Part shown: positions 10,355 to 19,341 of the stretch, piece by piece
Position numbering within the stretch: the first letter of the stretch is position 1
Layout of the letters: every line of letters starts with the position of its first letter
Notes under the pieces: model-generated
What the model was told of the DNA's origin: nothing
Databases searched by the model: none
What the model saw: the letters and a program-made list of their open reading frames with translations, nothing else
Translations under genes and position numbers: made by a program
From: Sphingobacterium multivorum
GTDB taxonomy: Bacteria > Bacteroidota > Bacteroidia > Sphingobacteriales > Sphingobacteriaceae
Length of the DNA stretch: 64,000 nt
Assembly: GCF_900457465.1 (NCBI RefSeq)
Contig: NZ_UAUU01000002.1
Location: forward strand, 1,171,467 to 1,235,466
Reading direction: 5' to 3'

Positions 10355-10380
10355 AAGAGGACGTCTCCCGACGGCCTCTT
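10355..10380 (-). terminator. Intrinsic terminator of the efflux operon
   Basis: The stem AAGAGG/CCTCTT, extended inside by CGTC/GACG across a single mismatch, is followed on the minus strand by a run of six T. It lies about 85 bases after the stop of the pump-channel gene. Confidence 0.75.
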
Positions 10381-10464
10381 CCCCCGACCCAGTTAAGGGT
10401 CCAAGAATTAACAAGTTAATTCTTTATCGCATGAAAAATAGTTTTCCTTTTAATGTATGGCAAC

Positions 10465-13400
10465 CTATTGCCAACCTCCTCCCAAGGCTTTGTATAGTAA
10501 AATCTGGTTTAACGTGTTTTCTTTCTCCAATTCTACTTTTCCGATTTGGGCTTCCAGCGACTCCTTCTGTGCTGTAACGACATCCAGAGAGGTCACCCGT
10601 CCAGCAATAAATAGTTCCTGTGCGGCCTCGATAGAGAGCTTTAATGCTTGAACATGCTCATCGACAAAACCACGTCGTCTGCCTATTGCCTCTTGCGTCA
10701 TAATCACATTAGAAACCTCATTATAAGCATTCAGAACCATTTTTTCATAATCCAAAAAAGCAATCCCATAGTCCGCTTTTGCAATCTCGTACTGCGTTTT
10801 CAGTTGCCTTTGGTTAAATATCGGAAGCGTAATACCGCCAAATAAGTTATAAGCAATAGATTTATCCAAATTAAATAACTTGTTAAAGCTAAAGCTCTGC
10901 AATCCGATAAATGGACTTATTGCTACAGAAGGCAGAAAAGCCAAACGTGATGCTTCCTGATTATTCGAAGAGGCAATCACTTTCAAATAAGCGGCCTTGA
11001 TATCGGGACGTTGGTTGACAAGATCATCCGGTGTACCAAAATGCATTGCATGATATAAATCCGCATTTTCAGCATATGTACTTCGTACAATAGGTTGATA
11101 AAAACGTCCTAATAAACCATTTATATGGTGTTCCCAAAGTGCTATCTCTTGGATCAATTGTTCTTTAGCAGCTTTAGAATTGGCCAAAAGCGCTTTAAAC
11201 TGTTGTACAGAAAGCTCAGTCGCATAACCAGCATCTTTTTTTACTTCAACAACTTCCAGTGCATTCTTATGCAATTCAATATTCCGATTATATACTTTTA
11301 TCTTTTGATCCAAAGCAATTAGTTCATAATAAGCAGTTGCAATATTAGAGACTAATTCCGTTTCCAAGAGACGCTTTCCCTCCTGCTCTGCTAGGAAGCT
11401 AAAATAAGCAGCTTGTTTTTGGCTCTTTAACTTTCCCCAAAGATCAATCTCCCAAGATGAACGAAGTCCGATAAAATAATCTGGGATAAATGGTTCGGGT
11501 AATTTTTCATCATTTTTCAAATTCTCCGAGAAATTTGAATCGTAATTACCGATCCCTGACTCAGTATAGTGGCCATACTTCCGTATTCCTCCTTCTACTG
11601 CGGCCTCGACCCTAGGACCTAAAGCGGCTTTCCGTTGCTTAAAATAAGCTTGCGCAGATTCCAAACGTAGGATGGATTGACGAATATCCAAATTGTTCTG
11701 CAACGCCGAATCAATTAAGGAAACCAACTGCGAATCTTTAAAAATTTCCTTCCAAGGTCGGCTTCCCACATTTAAACTATCTGGCGAAAGATGTTTAGAA
11801 AAGGAATTCGGTACGTTTACTTTCTCCGGTTGGAGAGCTTTTTTGGGAACCGAACAACTTCCAAATAAAATAAGTGCAGCAATAACTAAAGAAGCTTGTT
11901 TCACAACTTGTTTCTTATTCTCTTTTTTTGAAAATAAGATCACTAAGCCTGGGATGACAATTACCCCCAGAATGGTTCCGATAAGCATTCCGCCGACTGC
12001 AGCCGTACCGATACTTCGATTACCCAATGCTCCCGCTCCACTGGCCATCATCAAGGGTATCAAACCTGCAATAAAAGCAAAGGAAGTCATTAATATCGGA
12101 CGTAAGCGGGCAACTGCTCCTTCTATTGAAGCTGTCACGATATCCATTCCTTGCTTATATTTCAAATTGGCATATTCCACAATCAGAATCGCATTTTTGC
12201 CCAGCAAACCAATCAGCATGACCAATGCGACCTGCGCATAGATATTGTTTTCCAATCCAAAGACCTTCAGGAAAATGAAAGCACCAAAGATCCCCGCTGG
12301 AAGACAGAGCAGAACTGGTAACGGCAATAAGAAGCTTTCGTACTGTGCACATAACAACAGATAAACAAACAGAAGACAAAGCGCGAAGATATACAAAGCC
12401 TGATTTCCCGAGATTTTCTGTTCCCGAGTCATACCAGACCATTCGATACTATAACCTTGAGGAAGAGATGACGCTATTTTTTCCACTTCTTCGATCGCTT
12501 GTCCAGAACTAAAGCCTGCCGAGGATTGTCCTGTAATCATGGCCGAACTAAACATATTGTAACGGGTAATTTGTTCAGGACCATAAATTCTTTCCATCGA
12601 AATAAAGGCATTGTATGGTACCATCTCACCCGTCTCATTCTTCACATATAAGCGTAATACATCTTCTGGTCTTTGGCGATATTCGGGACCAGCCTGTACC
12701 ATGACCTTATACATCTGTCCGTAACGGATGAAATTTGTCGCGTAAAGACTTCCCATTAAGGTCTGGAGCGTATTCATGGCATTCTCCACCGATATTCCTT
12801 TTTTTGCAGCCATATCGTAGTCCACCTTCAGCATATACTGTGGAAAGTTCACATCAAAACTGGAGTTGATATCCTGAAGAACATCACTTTTTTCCATATC
12901 GTCCATAAACTTCTGCAGCACTTCGGCCGTCTTATTGAGATCTTCATTACCACTACGGTCCAATAGACGTAGTTCAAAACCTGATGAGTTACCAAAGCCT
13001 GGAACTGTTGGTGGAGGAAAAAAATCAATTTCCGCATCGGCAAAGTCCTTGGTTTTTTCGCGTAAATCTTTAATGACATCATCTACTGTCTGATCTCGCT
13101 CTTTCCAGGGTTTCAGATTGATCATCCCCATCCCGTAGGAAGCGCCGGACACTTCGGTAATGATACTATATCCCGATAATGTAGAAACGGTTTCCACAAT
13201 ATCAAGCTGACGTGATACAGAGTCAATTTTATCCAAAACACGTTCGGTACGGTCCACCGTTGCTCCTGGAGGTGTGGTTACAGCGACATAAATCATTCCC
13301 TGATCCTCGGTTGGAATAAAGCCCGAAGGTAAGATCGCGCTACTTCCCCAGGTGGCGACAAAGAAAACGCCAAGTAAAAGCAAGGTCAATCCGCGCCGTG

Positions 13401-15015
13401 CACTTGTTTTTACCAAAATCCCCTTGTAACCAAAGGCTGTCTTATCATAAACTGCGTTGAATCTTTTAAAGAAACGATCGAGCCAATTATTCGATGGTTT
13501 GCGATCGTGAGGCGATTTCAAGAAAAGCGCACATAAAGCGGGTGTCAATGTCAACGCGTTGATACCTGAAATAACAATGGCAGCCGCGAGCGTCAATGAA
13601 AATTGACGATAAAATATCCCCACCGGCCCTGAAAGAAAGGCAACAGGAACAAACACGGCAGACATTACCAACGTAATGGCCACAACAGCGCCACCGACTT
13701 CTTTCATTGCCTCCAATGTCGCTTCCATAGGTTGAAGATGTTCCTCTTCCATTTTGGCATATACGGCCTCGACGACGACAATCCCATTATCCACCACAAT
13801 ACCTATAGCCAGTACCAATGCAAACAAGGTCAGCAGGTTGATGGAAAAACCTAGCATCTGCATAAAAAATAAGGCTCCAATCAAACATACTGGTACGGCC
13901 AAAATCGGTATAACAGTCGCCCTAAAGTCCTGCAAAAAGATAAACACAACAATAAAAACCAAGAGGAAGGCCTCCAATAAGGTTTTGATGACCGAGGAAA
14001 TCGAAGCATCCAAAAACCGCGACACATCGTAACCCATGGTATAAGTCATGCCGGTAGGGAACTGGGTTTGTTTTAATTCGGCCATGCGATCTTTTACACG
14101 CTGAATTACCTCCTGTGCATTTGATCCTGGCAATTGCTTCAACATGATGGAGGCAGATGGTCGGCCATCCGTCTTGGATACCATTTCATAATCCAATGAG
14201 CCAAATTCAACATCGGCGACATCTTTTATACGGATAATGGAACCATTTGAAGTCGCTCGGATGGGGACATTCGCATACTCTTCAATTTCAGTGAACTTAC
14301 CCGGATAACGTAACACATATTGTTGCATGTTGCGCATTTTATCCGAACTGATACCTGTTTGCCCCGGCGCGGCCTCGATATTCTGCTTTCGCAATGCAGC
14401 TACCACGTCCTCTGCAGAAATATTATAGGCTGCCATACGATCAGGTTTAACCCAAACCCGCATTGCATAGTCGCGCATACCCATAATCTGAGCGAGACCG
14501 ACACCTTCGATCCGTTTCAGTTCCTTTAGAATGTTGATATCTGCGAAATTGTAAATGAATCTTTCATCCGCAGTTTCATCATCGGTAAAAACATTCAGAT
14601 ACATCAGCATGGAGTTGACCTCTTTTTCGGTGGTTACCCCTGCTTTGATGACCTCTTCAGGGAGTTCATCCAATACAGTAGTTACCCTATTCTGTACGTT
14701 TACAGCCGCAATATCTGGATCTGTACCAACTTCAAAAAAGATTTGAATAACCGTGCTGCCGTTATTGGTAGACACTGAATTCATGTAAGTCATCCCAGCT
14801 ACACCGTTGATTGCTTTTTCCAAAGGAATAGCGACAGCATTTGTACTCACCTCAGCATTGGCACCTGTATAATTGGCATTGACGACTACCGAAGGTGGTA
14901 CAATGTCCGGAAATTGTGTGATGGGCAATGTAAATAAGGCCAACAACCCTAAAAGTGTAATAAACACCGAAATAACCAACGACAATATGGGTCGTTTTAT
15001 AAATGTTTCAAACAT
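10465..15015 (-). CDS. RND efflux pump fused in frame to outer-membrane channel
   Basis: A 1516-residue ORF. Residues 1-1037 are a complete HAE1-type RND permease: N-terminal span MFETFIKRPILSLVISVFITLLG, TM4 region ALVLAIGIVVDNGIVVVEAV with the Asp pair context, and last spans near 960-1025. Residues 1038-1516 are a complete OmpC/NodT-type outer-membrane efflux lipoprotein with its own signal peptide (VKQASLVIAALILFGSC, Cys 1054) and alpha-barrel repeats. Each part has the normal length of a separate protein. At the junction an A7 tract (11923-11929) precedes GAG, and both other frames stop at once: -1 at TAA 11915-11917, +1 at a TGA overlapping the codon GTG 11902-11904. One A fewer would give two genes overlapping by GTGA. 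A true fusion, slippage or a one-base error are all possible. Confidence 0.85.
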   Translation of the reverse strand: MFETFIKRPILSLVISVFITLLGLLALFTLPITQFPDIVPPSVVVNANYTGANAEVSTNAVAIPLEKAINGVAGMTYMNSVSTNNGSTVIQIFFEVGTDPDIAAVNVQNRVTTVLDELPEEVIKAGVTTEKEVNSMLMYLNVFTDDETADERFIYNFADINILKELKRIEGVGLAQIMGMRDYAMRVWVKPDRMAAYNISAEDVVAALRKQNIEAAPGQTGISSDKMRNMQQYVLRYPGKFTEIEEYANVPIRATSNGSIIRIKDVADVEFGSLDYEMVSKTDGRPSASIMLKQLPGSNAQEVIQRVKDRMAELKQTQFPTGMTYTMGYDVSRFLDASISSVIKTLLEAFLLVFIVVFIFLQDFRATVIPILAVPVCLIGALFFMQMLGFSINLLTLFALVLAIGIVVDNGIVVVEAVYAKMEEEHLQPMEATLEAMKEVGGAVVAITLVMSAVFVPVAFLSGPVGIFYRQFSLTLAAAIVISGINALTLTPALCALFLKSPHDRKPSNNWLDRFFKRFNAVYDKTAFGYKGILVKTSARRGLTLLLLGVFFVATWGSSAILPSGFIPTEDQGMIYVAVTTPPGATVDRTERVLDKIDSVSRQLDIVETVSTLSGYSIITEVSGASYGMGMINLKPWKERDQTVDDVIKDLREKTKDFADAEIDFFPPPTVPGFGNSSGFELRLLDRSGNEDLNKTAEVLQKFMDDMEKSDVLQDINSSFDVNFPQYMLKVDYDMAAKKGISVENAMNTLQTLMGSLYATNFIRYGQMYKVMVQAGPEYRQRPEDVLRLYVKNETGEMVPYNAFISMERIYGPEQITRYNMFSSAMITGQSSAGFSSGQAIEEVEKIASSLPQGYSIEWSGMTREQKISGNQALYIFALCLLFVYLLLCAQYESFLLPLPVLLCLPAGIFGAFIFLKVFGLENNIYAQVALVMLIGLLGKNAILIVEYANLKYKQGMDIVTASIEGAVARLRPILMTSFAFIAGLIPLMMASGAGALGNRSIGTAAVGGMLIGTILGVIVIPGLVILFSKKENKKQVVKQASLVIAALILFGSCSVPKKALQPEKVNVPNSFSKHLSPDSLNVGSRPWKEIFKDSQLVSLIDSALQNNLDIRQSILRLESAQAYFKQRKAALGPRVEAAVEGGIRKYGHYTESGIGNYDSNFSENLKNDEKLPEPFIPDYFIGLRSSWEIDLWGKLKSQKQAAYFSFLAEQEGKRLLETELVSNIATAYYELIALDQKIKVYNRNIELHKNALEVVEVKKDAGYATELSVQQFKALLANSKAAKEQLIQEIALWEHHINGLLGRFYQPIVRSTYAENADLYHAMHFGTPDDLVNQRPDIKAAYLKVIASSNNQEASRLAFLPSVAISPFIGLQSFSFNKLFNLDKSIAYNLFGGITLPIFNQRQLKTQYEIAKADYGIAFLDYEKMVLNAYNEVSNVIMTQEAIGRRRGFVDEHVQALKLSIEAAQELFIAGRVTSLDVVTAQKESLEAQIGKVELEKENTLNQILLYKALGGGWQ

Positions 15016-15028
15016 AATTTATCCTCCC

Positions 15029-16135
15029 TTACAGTTTCCTCATTTTTGGATTAATCTTCATTCCACTCCGCAGTCCCTGTACTCCCTCATAGACAATCTT
15101 GGCGTTGGGATCTAAACCTCCATCCACAATGTAATAATGCCCCACACGCGGGCCCGCTGTAAAAGGTGTCATTTTTACGGTACTATCTGCCTGTACTGTA
15201 TAAACGTATGTCTTATCCTGAATTTCAAATACTGATTTTTGGTGTACAAAGGTATGTTCCCCTGTCTGCATTGGCACCGCAATCTTACCTGTTGCGCCAT
15301 GCTTTAAGATATGCTCGGCATTGGGAAATTGAACCCGAAGGGCAATGGATCCAGTATTGGCTTCAAATTCACTTTCTACCAAATGGGCAATTCCCTCGTG
15401 TGGATACAGCTCACCATTGGCCAAAATTAACTTGACCGATTTTTGCGTTTCCTTACCGTCCAGCTTATCACGCATAAGTGTCAGATACTCCCTTTCAGAA
15501 ATATCAAAATAAACATTCACTTTGCTTAAATCGGAGATCGTCGTAATTAAGCTACCCTCGGTCAATAAAGAGCCTTCTCTCAATAAGATACGGTCTATAC
15601 GACCGTCAAAAGGAGCTTGTATAACAGTATAGTCCAATCTTGTCTGTGCCTGATTCACCAAAGCTCGGGCTTCTTCGATCTTAGAATTGGCCGCTTTTAG
15701 TTGAATTTTCAATAAATTATATTCGGAAGAGCTCACAATATTCTTGTCAACCAATTTTTGAGTTCGCTCCATTTCCAGCTTAATCTTTTGTGCTTCGGCA
15801 ATAGCATTATCATACTGTGCTTTGGCCTTGGCTAATTCCGAACGATATTCCTCATTATTATACTTAAATAGTATTTGGCCTTTCTTTACCCAAGCCCCTT
15901 CGTCTACATAAATTTTATCCAAAAACCCATTCAATTTCGAGCGAATCTCGACGTTTTTCAACGCTTGGACATCCGCAATATATTCTTGATAAACAGTTGT
16001 GTCCATCACCATCAAAGAGGCGACGGGTATATTTTTGAGTTCTTCTATTTGGTCAGCATTAGCATTTTTGGAGCGGCATGAGGCCAACATCCCGACCGCG
16101 CCAAGCAAAAGGCACAGTATTCGTAATTTGTTCAT
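15029..16135 (-). CDS. RND efflux periplasmic adaptor (membrane fusion) lipoprotein
   Basis: A 368-residue adaptor with a lipobox (GMLASC, Cys 20). It has the HlyD order: a biotinyl-lipoyl-like half (IRSKLNGFLDKIYVDEGAWVKKGQILF), an alpha-hairpin (AKAQYDNAIAEAQKIKLEMERTQ...), the second lipoyl half (YTVIQAPFDGRIDRILLREGSLL), then a beta-barrel and membrane-proximal domain. It links the inner-membrane RND pump to the outer-membrane channel. The pump starts 13 bases downstream, so the three functions form one operon. The substrate (drug, solvent or host compound) cannot be told from sequence. Confidence 0.92.
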   Translation of the reverse strand: MNKLRILCLLLGAVGMLASCRSKNANADQIEELKNIPVASLMVMDTTVYQEYIADVQALKNVEIRSKLNGFLDKIYVDEGAWVKKGQILFKYNNEEYRSELAKAKAQYDNAIAEAQKIKLEMERTQKLVDKNIVSSSEYNLLKIQLKAANSKIEEARALVNQAQTRLDYTVIQAPFDGRIDRILLREGSLLTEGSLITTISDLSKVNVYFDISEREYLTLMRDKLDGKETQKSVKLILANGELYPHEGIAHLVESEFEANTGSIALRVQFPNAEHILKHGATGKIAVPMQTGEHTFVHQKSVFEIQDKTYVYTVQADSTVKMTPFTAGPRVGHYYIVDGGLDPNAKIVYEGVQGLRSGMKINPKMRKL

Positions 16136-16196
16136 ATGGGAATAATCTTTTTTTAAAGGTCATATGGAATACCCAGTTGTTTTTCATCCACGTTGG

Positions 16197-16209
16197 TGTT
16201 TGCCAAACA
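16197..16209. promoter_or_regulatory. Candidate operator palindrome upstream of efflux operon
   Basis: TGTTTGCCAAACA is a 6+1+6 perfect palindrome 62 bases upstream of the adaptor start, flanked on both sides by TTGG. It could bind a repressor of the efflux operon. No TetR or MarR gene lies nearby, so the regulator, if any, is encoded elsewhere. Confidence 0.35.
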
Positions 16210-16404
16210 TTGGTATTTCATAAACGATAAAAAATGTAAAATGTTAAACCCTCCTACGGCATTTTAAAGTCAGTCGTTAGGAGAATGTATTAGATAGGAG
16301 CTACAGCAATTTTATAGGGCAAAGAGCGGCCTAAGGCCTTCCATACCATATACAGAAATAAAATAAAACTATTGCAGCCTCCGATAGAAAATTATTGGAG
16401 GTAA

Positions 16405-16785
16405 CTAGAATGGCCTAAAACGGGATAGGAAGCGATAATACCCTGGTAAGCATAGGGTTTTAGATCGGTAAAAAGGATGTTCATCATCTTTTGCAAAACA
16501 TAATGCCGTAAAGACGATTCCAAAAACAAAAATAAAAATTGGTAGTACTTGACTATTGAGTGAAAATATACGATAATCATCTTGCAATAGTACTTTTTCT
16601 TCTTGGGAAGAATGAATGGGTTCCAAATCCAATACGTCATCCAAAAAATACTCCACAATGGTCTCACCTGCATGCAGCACCTGTCCAGTTGCCGAGGAGA
16701 AAGACTCATAGGTCAACAGATTAAGGTATGCAAAGAGTGTTAAAAAATGAAATATTTTGCCTAACATATCGAAATTTCGAATCAC
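16405..16785 (-). CDS. Small membrane protein of unknown function
   Basis: A 126-residue protein with two hydrophobic segments (about residues 7-27 and 81-97, VLPIFIFVFGIVFTALCFA) and a polar stretch between them with acidic runs (VEYFLDDVLDLEPIHSSQEE). The C-terminus GYYRFLSRFRPF is aromatic and basic. I do not recognise a named family, although proteins of this shape occur in Sphingobacteriaceae. Another frame over the same DNA is also open, but this one has the more protein-like composition. It is probably transcribed separately from the efflux operon. Confidence 0.6.
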   Translation of the reverse strand: MIRNFDMLGKIFHFLTLFAYLNLLTYESFSSATGQVLHAGETIVEYFLDDVLDLEPIHSSQEEKVLLQDDYRIFSLNSQVLPIFIFVFGIVFTALCFAKDDEHPFYRSKTLCLPGYYRFLSRFRPF

Positions 16786-16829
16786 AAAGGTATGACTTTA
16801 AATAGCTAAGATTATTTTATTCGTGTAAA

Positions 16830-16866
16830 AAAACCATGACAGCCTAAAATTAGCAGTCATGGTTTT
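16830..16866 (-). terminator. Intrinsic terminator after GH92 gene
   Basis: An 11-bp perfect inverted repeat AAAACCATGAC (16830-16840) / GTCATGGTTTT (16856-16866), with T-runs on the exit side, lies 19 bases past the stop of the GH92 gene. Confidence 0.85.
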
Positions 16867-16884
16867 CAATAAAGAATTCTATCT

Positions 16885-19182
16885 TTATTTTCCTTTAATT
16901 TTTTCGTTACTAAAGGAATATGGAGCATCCTCTTTTTTTGTTCCCCTATTTTTATTCGGTGTGTCACTCATTTTAAATTCAAGGTTAGCGCCCTGCAATA
17001 AATCACTATACCGGATATAATTGCGATTATAAGGCTTTCCATTCCAAGATAACTGATCTATGTAAACCTGATTCGACTCCTGTTGTTTGGCTTGAATCAA
17101 GATTTCTTTCCCGTTTTCAAGTCGGAGTATCACTTTATCGAATTGTGGTGAACCAATCACGTATTCGCCCGAGGCAGGAGAAACGGGATAAAATCCCAGC
17201 GAAGAGAAGACATACCAGGCTGAAGTCTGCCCATTATCTTCATCACCACAATAGCCATCTGGTGTAGGCAAATAAAGTTTATCCATTATTTTGCGTACCC
17301 AATATTGTGCTTTCCAGGGCTCTGCAGCATAATTATACAGATAAGGCATATGTTGGATAGGTTGATTTCCATGCGCATACTGCCCCATATTCATCACTTG
17401 CATTTCACGCATTTCGTGGATCATTCCGCGACTTTTCATACCCTCATAACTCGGAATAACAAACACCGTATCCAATATGGACACAAATGATTTATTACCA
17501 CCCATCAAATTAATTAAACCCTGAGGGTCATGGAACACACAAAAACTCCAATGCCAAGCATTTCCTTCCGTATATTCTCTTGACCAAGCACTTGGATCAA
17601 AATCTGAGACGAACGATCCGTCTTCTTTTTTCCCACGCATAAGTTTTGTACTTGGGTCAAACAGATTTTTATAGTTCATCGCGCGTGTTGCATAAATAGC
17701 TGTTTCAGCTTCCGGTTTGCCTAATGCTTTGCCAAATTCATAAATACACCAGTCATTGTATGCATATTCCAATGAACGTGCTACATTTTGGTCTACTTTT
17801 ACATCAGCAGGTATATAGCCCAATTTATTATAATATTCATAACCGAAGCGTCCTGTCGAAGAGTGTTTCGGATAGGCACTATTGGCTCCATGCTTGAGCG
17901 CTTCCCATAACAGGTCTTTATCATAGCCTTTCCGATCAGTCATCAGGGCATCTGCGACAATAGAAGCGGAATTGTTTCCAATCATCGATGCACGATGTCC
18001 TGGCGAAGCCCACTCCGGAAGGTAACCACTCTCTTTATACGCATTCACCAAACCTTCTTGCATGCGATCGTTCATGGATGGATATAATAAATTCAACAGC
18101 GGAAACAAACTTCTAAAGGTGTCCCAAAAACCTGTATCTGTAAACATCTCACCAGGTAGGACCTGCCCATTGTAGGGGCTATAGTGAATACGCTTACCAT
18201 TTCCATCAATTTCAGAAAAGTCTCTCGGAAAAAGTGTTGAACGATAGAGGCTAGAATAAAATGTACGTAATCGGTCAATATTATGATCTTCAACCTGTAC
18301 ACGCCCAAGGACTTCATTCCATTGTGCCTTACCCTCGTCAACAACTTGTTGAAATGTTTTGGATTTAACCTCCTTGAGGTTAATTTCTGCCTGTTCAAAA
18401 CTTATAAAAGAAGAAGCAATCCGAGCGATGACTTTCTCCCCTCTTTTCAAGGAAGAGAAACCCACAACTGCTCCGGCATGATTATCCTGAATTTCCAGTT
18501 CATCTTTACTTATCGCTCCGTTTTCCACAGCAGCTTTGTAAGAGAATGGTCTATCGAAAGTAATGACAAAATAATTCTTAAAATTCTCTGGAACACCGCC
18601 GCTATTTTTTGTTGAATACCCGATAATCTTATTCTCCTTCGGAATTACTTTAATATATGACCCCTTATCAAACGCATCAATAATAACATAAGCACTATCG
18701 GTTTTGGGAAATGTGAATTGAAAGATTGCTGCACGTTGTGAAGGCGACAGTTCTGTTGTCACATCATGATCCGCAAGATAAACGCTATAATAATAAGGTT
18801 TGGCAATTTCCGCCTTATGTGAAAACCAGCTCGCACGTTTTTCCTGATCAAATTGAGGTGTACCTGTAACGGGCATAATTGAAAACTGTCCATAATCATT
18901 GTTCCAGGGACTTGGCTGATGCGTTTGCTTAAAACCCTTTATTTTATCCGCCGTGTAAGTATATACCCAACCATCGCCCATGTTTCCTGTTTGGGGTGTC
19001 CAAAAATTCATCCCCCAAGGACGAGCTATTGCTGGATAAGTATTCCCATTGGACAATTCATACTTCGATTCTGTACCAATCAGTGGATTAACAAAATCAA
19101 CAGGTGAAGCCTGCTGTGCCATCCCCCCATGGATCGCGAATAGAAAAAGAATACTACCTGTTAGTTTTTTAATATTAAACAT
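16885..19182 (-). CDS. GH92 alpha-mannosidase (copy 1)
   Basis: A 765-residue secreted enzyme of family GH92, Ca2+-dependent inverting exo-alpha-mannosidases. Visible hallmarks are VNPLIGTESKYELSNGNTYP at the N-terminus, EGNAWHWS (the region expected to hold the catalytic acid), HGNQPIQHMPYLYNY from residue 604, and CGDEDNGQTSAWYVFSSLGFYP (GDEDNGQ at 646-652). It is closely related to the copy at 29899-32196, and both have HGNQ where the middle copy has HGNE. It has its own promoter-operator copy and terminator, so it is transcribed separately from the susD gene before it. Linkage specificity cannot be assigned. Confidence 0.92.
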   Translation of the reverse strand: MFNIKKLTGSILFLFAIHGGMAQQASPVDFVNPLIGTESKYELSNGNTYPAIARPWGMNFWTPQTGNMGDGWVYTYTADKIKGFKQTHQPSPWNNDYGQFSIMPVTGTPQFDQEKRASWFSHKAEIAKPYYYSVYLADHDVTTELSPSQRAAIFQFTFPKTDSAYVIIDAFDKGSYIKVIPKENKIIGYSTKNSGGVPENFKNYFVITFDRPFSYKAAVENGAISKDELEIQDNHAGAVVGFSSLKRGEKVIARIASSFISFEQAEINLKEVKSKTFQQVVDEGKAQWNEVLGRVQVEDHNIDRLRTFYSSLYRSTLFPRDFSEIDGNGKRIHYSPYNGQVLPGEMFTDTGFWDTFRSLFPLLNLLYPSMNDRMQEGLVNAYKESGYLPEWASPGHRASMIGNNSASIVADALMTDRKGYDKDLLWEALKHGANSAYPKHSSTGRFGYEYYNKLGYIPADVKVDQNVARSLEYAYNDWCIYEFGKALGKPEAETAIYATRAMNYKNLFDPSTKLMRGKKEDGSFVSDFDPSAWSREYTEGNAWHWSFCVFHDPQGLINLMGGNKSFVSILDTVFVIPSYEGMKSRGMIHEMREMQVMNMGQYAHGNQPIQHMPYLYNYAAEPWKAQYWVRKIMDKLYLPTPDGYCGDEDNGQTSAWYVFSSLGFYPVSPASGEYVIGSPQFDKVILRLENGKEILIQAKQQESNQVYIDQLSWNGKPYNRNYIRYSDLLQGANLEFKMSDTPNKNRGTKKEDAPYSFSNEKIKGK

Positions 19183-19217
19183 AAATTACGCATTTGTTTG
19201 ATCGTACTAGCAAAAAA

Positions 19218-19241
19218 AGCTAAACCGTATTAGTAAATATA
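19218..19241 (-). promoter_or_regulatory. LacI-type operator A with overlapping -7 box
   Basis: On the minus strand a Bacteroidota-like -7 element TATATTTA (19241-19234) runs straight into an 18-bp palindrome at 19218-19235 (plus strand AGCTAAACCGTATTAGTA) centred on CG, the usual LacI-family geometry. It lies 36 bases upstream of the GH92 start. Two close copies stand upstream of another GH92 gene and of susC in this locus. Confidence 0.7.
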
Positions 19242-19297
19242 AGTAAGATAATTAAATAGAGAAGATGGTCAGGTGTTTTTCACAAGATGGTTACAAA

Positions 19298-19327
19298 AAA
19301 ATCCGCAATCAAATGATTGCGGATTTT
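19298..19327 (-). terminator. Intrinsic terminator after SusC/SusD pair
   Basis: A 13-bp perfect inverted repeat AAAATCCGCAATC / GATTGCGGATTTT ends in a T-run. It sits 15 bases past the susD stop, upstream of operator A. Confidence 0.85.
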
Positions 19328-19341
19328 ATATCACAGAAATA

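Noticed and set aside
11693..12241. A 182-codon plus-strand frame opposite the pump-channel gene
   Set aside because: It is antisense to a strong coding region and its translation has no recognisable protein features.
12155..12442. Short minus-strand frame inside the pump gene as an extra protein
   Set aside because: It is a shifted frame of a well-conserved RND region, with no independent start signal.
16392..16709. A second open frame overlapping the 126-residue membrane protein
   Set aside because: Its composition is less protein-like and it lacks a plausible start context; the 126-residue frame has ordered membrane spans.
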